Shown one piece after another: positions 61,933 to 64,000 of a stretch of 64,000 nt of DNA. Position 1 is the first letter of the stretch. Each line of letters begins with the position of its first letter. The notes under the pieces were generated by a model that was not told the origin of the DNA, searched no databases, and saw nothing but the letters and a program-made list of their open reading frames with translations. Source of the DNA: Micromonospora globbae (GTDB lineage Bacteria > Actinomycetota > Actinomycetes > Mycobacteriales > Micromonosporaceae); NCBI RefSeq assembly GCF_003610785.1, contig NZ_RAQQ01000002.1, positions 248,001-312,000 of the forward strand, in the 5' to 3' direction. A program made the position numbers and the translations under genes.

Positions 61933-62793
61933 ATGGTGGCACCCACCGACGGCGCGCTGGACCGGGCCGCGACGCGGACTCCCCGCCGTCGGCTCGCCGT
62001 CTGGCTGCGACGCGTCACCCGGACCGGGGCGGTCCGCACGCTCGGCCCGTTCGTGCCGATCGTCGTGCTGTGGTGGCTCGCCGCGGAGCTGGAGGTCTTC
62101 CCGGCCGCGTTCTTCGTCGGCCCGGACGCCGTGCTGACCGAGTTCCTCGACCTCATGCGCAAGGGGGTGCTGCCCGGCTACCTGTCGGACTCGCTCACCC
62201 GGCTCGCGTACGGGATCGGGTTCGGGCTGCTCATCGGCCTGCCGATGGGCTTCCTCGTGGCGATGTCGGCCTGGGCGCGGCGGCTCACGTGGCCGTTGCT
62301 GCTCTTCTTCCAGGCCATCGCCGACATCGCCTGGCTGCCCATCGTGATCGTGTGGTTCGGCTTCAGCCTGACCGCGGTGACGTTCGTGATCGTCTACACG
62401 ATCGTCTTCCCGCTCGTCCTGGCCGTGGTGTCCGGGGTGGAGCAGGTCCCGCAGGAGCTGGTCCGCGCCGCGCGCAGCCTCGGCGCCGGCCGGTTCCGGG
62501 TCTTCGTGGAGGTCATCGTGCCCGGTGCGCTGCCGGCGGTGGCCGGCGGCATCCGCACGGGCCTGGGCTACGGCTGGCGCGCCCTGATCGCCGCCGAGAT
62601 CATCGTCGGGACCAGCGGCGTCGGCTTCATGATGTTCGACGCCCGCCGCGTCGGCGACGTCTCGGAGGTGTTCCTGGGCATGATCGTTCTCGGCGTCCTG
62701 TGGTACGCGATGGACGCCCTCGTCCTGGCTCCGTTCGAACGGGCCACCGTGGAGCGTTGGGGAATGGTGCGACAAGTGGAGGCCGGCAGGTGA
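61933..62793 (+). CDS. NitT/TauT-type ABC transporter permease 2
   Basis: The protein has 286 residues from ATG 61933 (289 from the in-frame GTG 61924), with six helices and EAA loop ELVRAARSLGAGRFRVFVEVIVP. GAGGTGG stands eight bases ahead of the ATG. It is coupled to the ATPase gene by a GTGA overlap. Confidence 0.9.
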   Translation: MVAPTDGALDRAATRTPRRRLAVWLRRVTRTGAVRTLGPFVPIVVLWWLAAELEVFPAAFFVGPDAVLTEFLDLMRKGVLPGYLSDSLTRLAYGIGFGLLIGLPMGFLVAMSAWARRLTWPLLLFFQAIADIAWLPIVIVWFGFSLTAVTFVIVYTIVFPLVLAVVSGVEQVPQELVRAARSLGAGRFRVFVEVIVPGALPAVAGGIRTGLGYGWRALIAAEIIVGTSGVGFMMFDARRVGDVSEVFLGMIVLGVLWYAMDALVLAPFERATVERWGMVRQVEAGR

Positions 62794-63575
62794 CCGCGCT
62801 CGAGATCAGTGGGCTCGCCAAGGAGTACGTCGACAGCTACAGCGGTGACCGGGTGACCGCGATCGGCGAGGTGACCTTCACCGTCGAGGAGGGGGAGTTC
62901 GTCTCGATCCTCGGCCCCAGCGGCTGCGGCAAGACGACGGTCCTCAACATCATCGCGGGGTTCGTGGAGCAGACGGCCGGCACGGTGAAGGTCGGCGGCC
63001 GGGTGGTCGACGGTCCCGGGCCCGACCGGGGCGTCGTCTTCCAGAACCACGCCCTGTTCCCCTGGAAGACCGCGGCCTTCGGCCTGCGGATGAAGGGGAT
63101 TCCCGCCGCCCGGCGCCGGGAGATCGCGCTGGAGCACCTGGAGCTGGTGGGGCTGGCGGGCTTCGAGAACCGGTATCCGCACGAGCTGTCCGGCGGTATG
63201 CGGCAGCGGCTCGGCGTCGCGCGGGTGCTCGCCAACGAACCGGCGGTCATGCTCATGGACGAGCCCTTCGCGAGCATCGACGCGCAGACCCGGCGCAAGC
63301 TCCAGGAGGACCTCACCCGGGTGTTCGAGCTGCGCCGGCCGACGGTCTTCTTCGTCACCCACGACATCGACGAGGCCGTGTTCCTCTCCGACCGGGTGGT
63401 CGTGCTCTCCCGCCGGCCGAGCCGGGTCCGGGAGATCGTGACCGTCGACCTGCCCCGGCCGCGCGACTGGCAGGGCACCACGGCGCTTCCGGAGTTCCGC
63501 GAGATCGCCAACCACATCACGGCGCTGCTGTCGGAGGGGGGTGACCGTGAGGGACCGGAGCTCACCGCTGCGTAG
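62790..63575 (+). CDS. NitT/TauT-type ABC transporter ATPase
   Basis: The 261-residue ATPase has Walker A GPSGCGKTT, Q-loop VFQNHALFPW, signature LSGGMRQR, Walker B VMLMDEPFASID and the switch His in VTHDIDEAV. It belongs with SsuB/TauB/NrtD-type importers. It completes a transporter transcribed with kduD, the RraA-family gene and kdgK, so the cargo is probably a sugar acid or other carboxylate; this is inference. Confidence 0.93.
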   Translation: MTALEISGLAKEYVDSYSGDRVTAIGEVTFTVEEGEFVSILGPSGCGKTTVLNIIAGFVEQTAGTVKVGGRVVDGPGPDRGVVFQNHALFPWKTAAFGLRMKGIPAARRREIALEHLELVGLAGFENRYPHELSGGMRQRLGVARVLANEPAVMLMDEPFASIDAQTRRKLQEDLTRVFELRRPTVFFVTHDIDEAVFLSDRVVVLSRRPSRVREIVTVDLPRPRDWQGTTALPEFREIANHITALLSEGGDREGPELTAA

Positions 63576-63891
63576 GGCGTGGCGGGCCCGCACCCTCCGC
63601 CGGGTCGTCGTCGTCCTGGTCCTCGTGCTGGCCTACCAGGCGTGGCTGGCGATCCAGGCGTCCGGCAAGGTCGCCGAGGGTGTCGGCGAGCGGCGCGACG
63701 CGCGGGGACGGTTCACGGTGTCCGTCGAACTCGGTTTCGCCCCCGAGCGCTACCACATCCTGGAGCTGCAGAAGCACGGCCGGATCGCCGGCACCGACGG
63801 CAACACGGTCCGGCTGCGGTCGGTGTCCGACGCCGGTGTGGACGCGCTGGCGAGGGAGTACTGGATCGAGCGGATCGTCCCCGCGCGCTGA
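63541..63891 (+). CDS. small membrane protein of unknown function
   Basis: The 116-residue protein has an Arg-rich N-terminus, one hydrophobic helix (VVVVLVLVLAYQAWLAIQ) and a short beta-rich extracytoplasmic part. GTG 63541 overlaps the ATPase gene by 35 bases; another GTG at 63547 is possible. It resembles no family I can name and is the last gene of the operon. Confidence 0.6.
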   Translation: MTVRDRSSPLRRAWRARTLRRVVVVLVLVLAYQAWLAIQASGKVAEGVGERRDARGRFTVSVELGFAPERYHILELQKHGRIAGTDGNTVRLRSVSDAGVDALAREYWIERIVPAR

Positions 63892-63915
63892 CGGTGCCGT
63901 CCGCCGCGCGGGCGG

Positions 63916-64000
63916 TCACCGCAGCGCGGACCAGAGGGCGACGCCCAGCGCGACCAGCAGCCCGACGACGGCCTGGAGCAGCAGCGGCGGGCCGAGGTGC
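63916..64000 (-). CDS. C-terminal fragment of a membrane protein cut by the window edge
   Basis: The minus strand reads an open frame from the window end to a stop at 63916-63918. It encodes 27 residues ending in one hydrophobic helix (AVVGLLVALGVALWSALR). The gene continues outside the window and cannot be identified. Confidence 0.5.
   Translation of the reverse strand, partial: HLGPPLLLQAVVGLLVALGVALWSALR

Overview
The window is very G+C rich with a strong preference for G or C at third codon positions. It uses many GTG starts, purine-rich Shine-Dalgarno sequences and 4-bp ATGA/GTGA overlaps between genes. It carries secreted modular glycoside hydrolases, Tat signal peptides and a sugar ABC importer without its own ATPase. 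All of this points to a saprophytic, filament-forming actinomycete, plausibly of the Micromonosporaceae or a relative; the family is inference. No tRNA, rRNA, CRISPR array, transposase or phage gene was seen.

Layout. (1) 1-6.7 kb: an HD-domain hydrolase, a GlxA-type regulator, a NarL-type two-component system (response regulator and histidine kinase, reading left) and, divergently, a membrane protein with an ABC exporter pair. (2) 6.7-9.5 kb: a secreted LVIVD beta-propeller protein and a DUF305 protein. (3) 9.5-22 kb: a single-direction L-arabinose operon: a furanose-type ABC importer (ytfQ-ytfR-ytfT-yjfF order), a LacI-family regulator, araB, araD, araA and a secreted (alpha/alpha)6-barrel glycosidase. 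(4) 22-30 kb: a cytochrome P450 divergent from two Tat-exported beta-L-arabinofuranosidases of the GH127/GH146 type. (5) 30-46 kb: a leftward operon (sugar-binding lipoprotein, two permeases, cytosolic GH127, secreted GH43 protein) divergent from a second LacI regulator, followed by a 1757-residue secreted multidomain hydrolase. (6) 46-51.5 kb: housekeeping-like genes (SRPBCC protein, Zn alcohol dehydrogenase, NaChBac-type channel, GCS2-type ligase, DUF3817). (7) 51.5-64 kb: a sugar-acid (hexuronate) region. Leftward are a mannonate-dehydratase-like gene (frameshifted), a divergent GroEL, a cupin and KDPG aldolase. Rightward are a LysR regulator, kduD, an RraA-family gene, kdgK and a NitT/TauT-type ABC transporter whose binding-protein gene also seems frameshifted near its start.

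How the parts fit. Regions 3-5 read as one programme for plant arabinan, arabinoxylan and beta-L-arabinofuranoside (extensin-type) glycans. Secreted GH43, GH127/146 and (alpha/alpha)6 enzymes cut side chains outside. One importer takes free (possibly furanose) arabinose and another takes oligosaccharides. A cytosolic GH127 finishes the oligosaccharides, and AraA-AraB-AraD send arabinose to xylulose 5-phosphate. Two different LacI-type operator motifs can be read directly. TGTTAACGCTCACA and variants lie at 9.5 kb and 23.4 kb, and the second set also covers a P450 promoter. CGAAAAGGnTTTCG lies at 39.3 kb and 40.6 kb and joins the leftward ABC/GH operon, its LacI gene and the 1757-residue enzyme. 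Region 7 holds the mannonate/KDG to KDPG to pyruvate + glyceraldehyde 3-phosphate steps, with an unexplained transporter, a Tat signal on the dehydratase-like protein and a chaperonin that has lost a catalytic aspartate.
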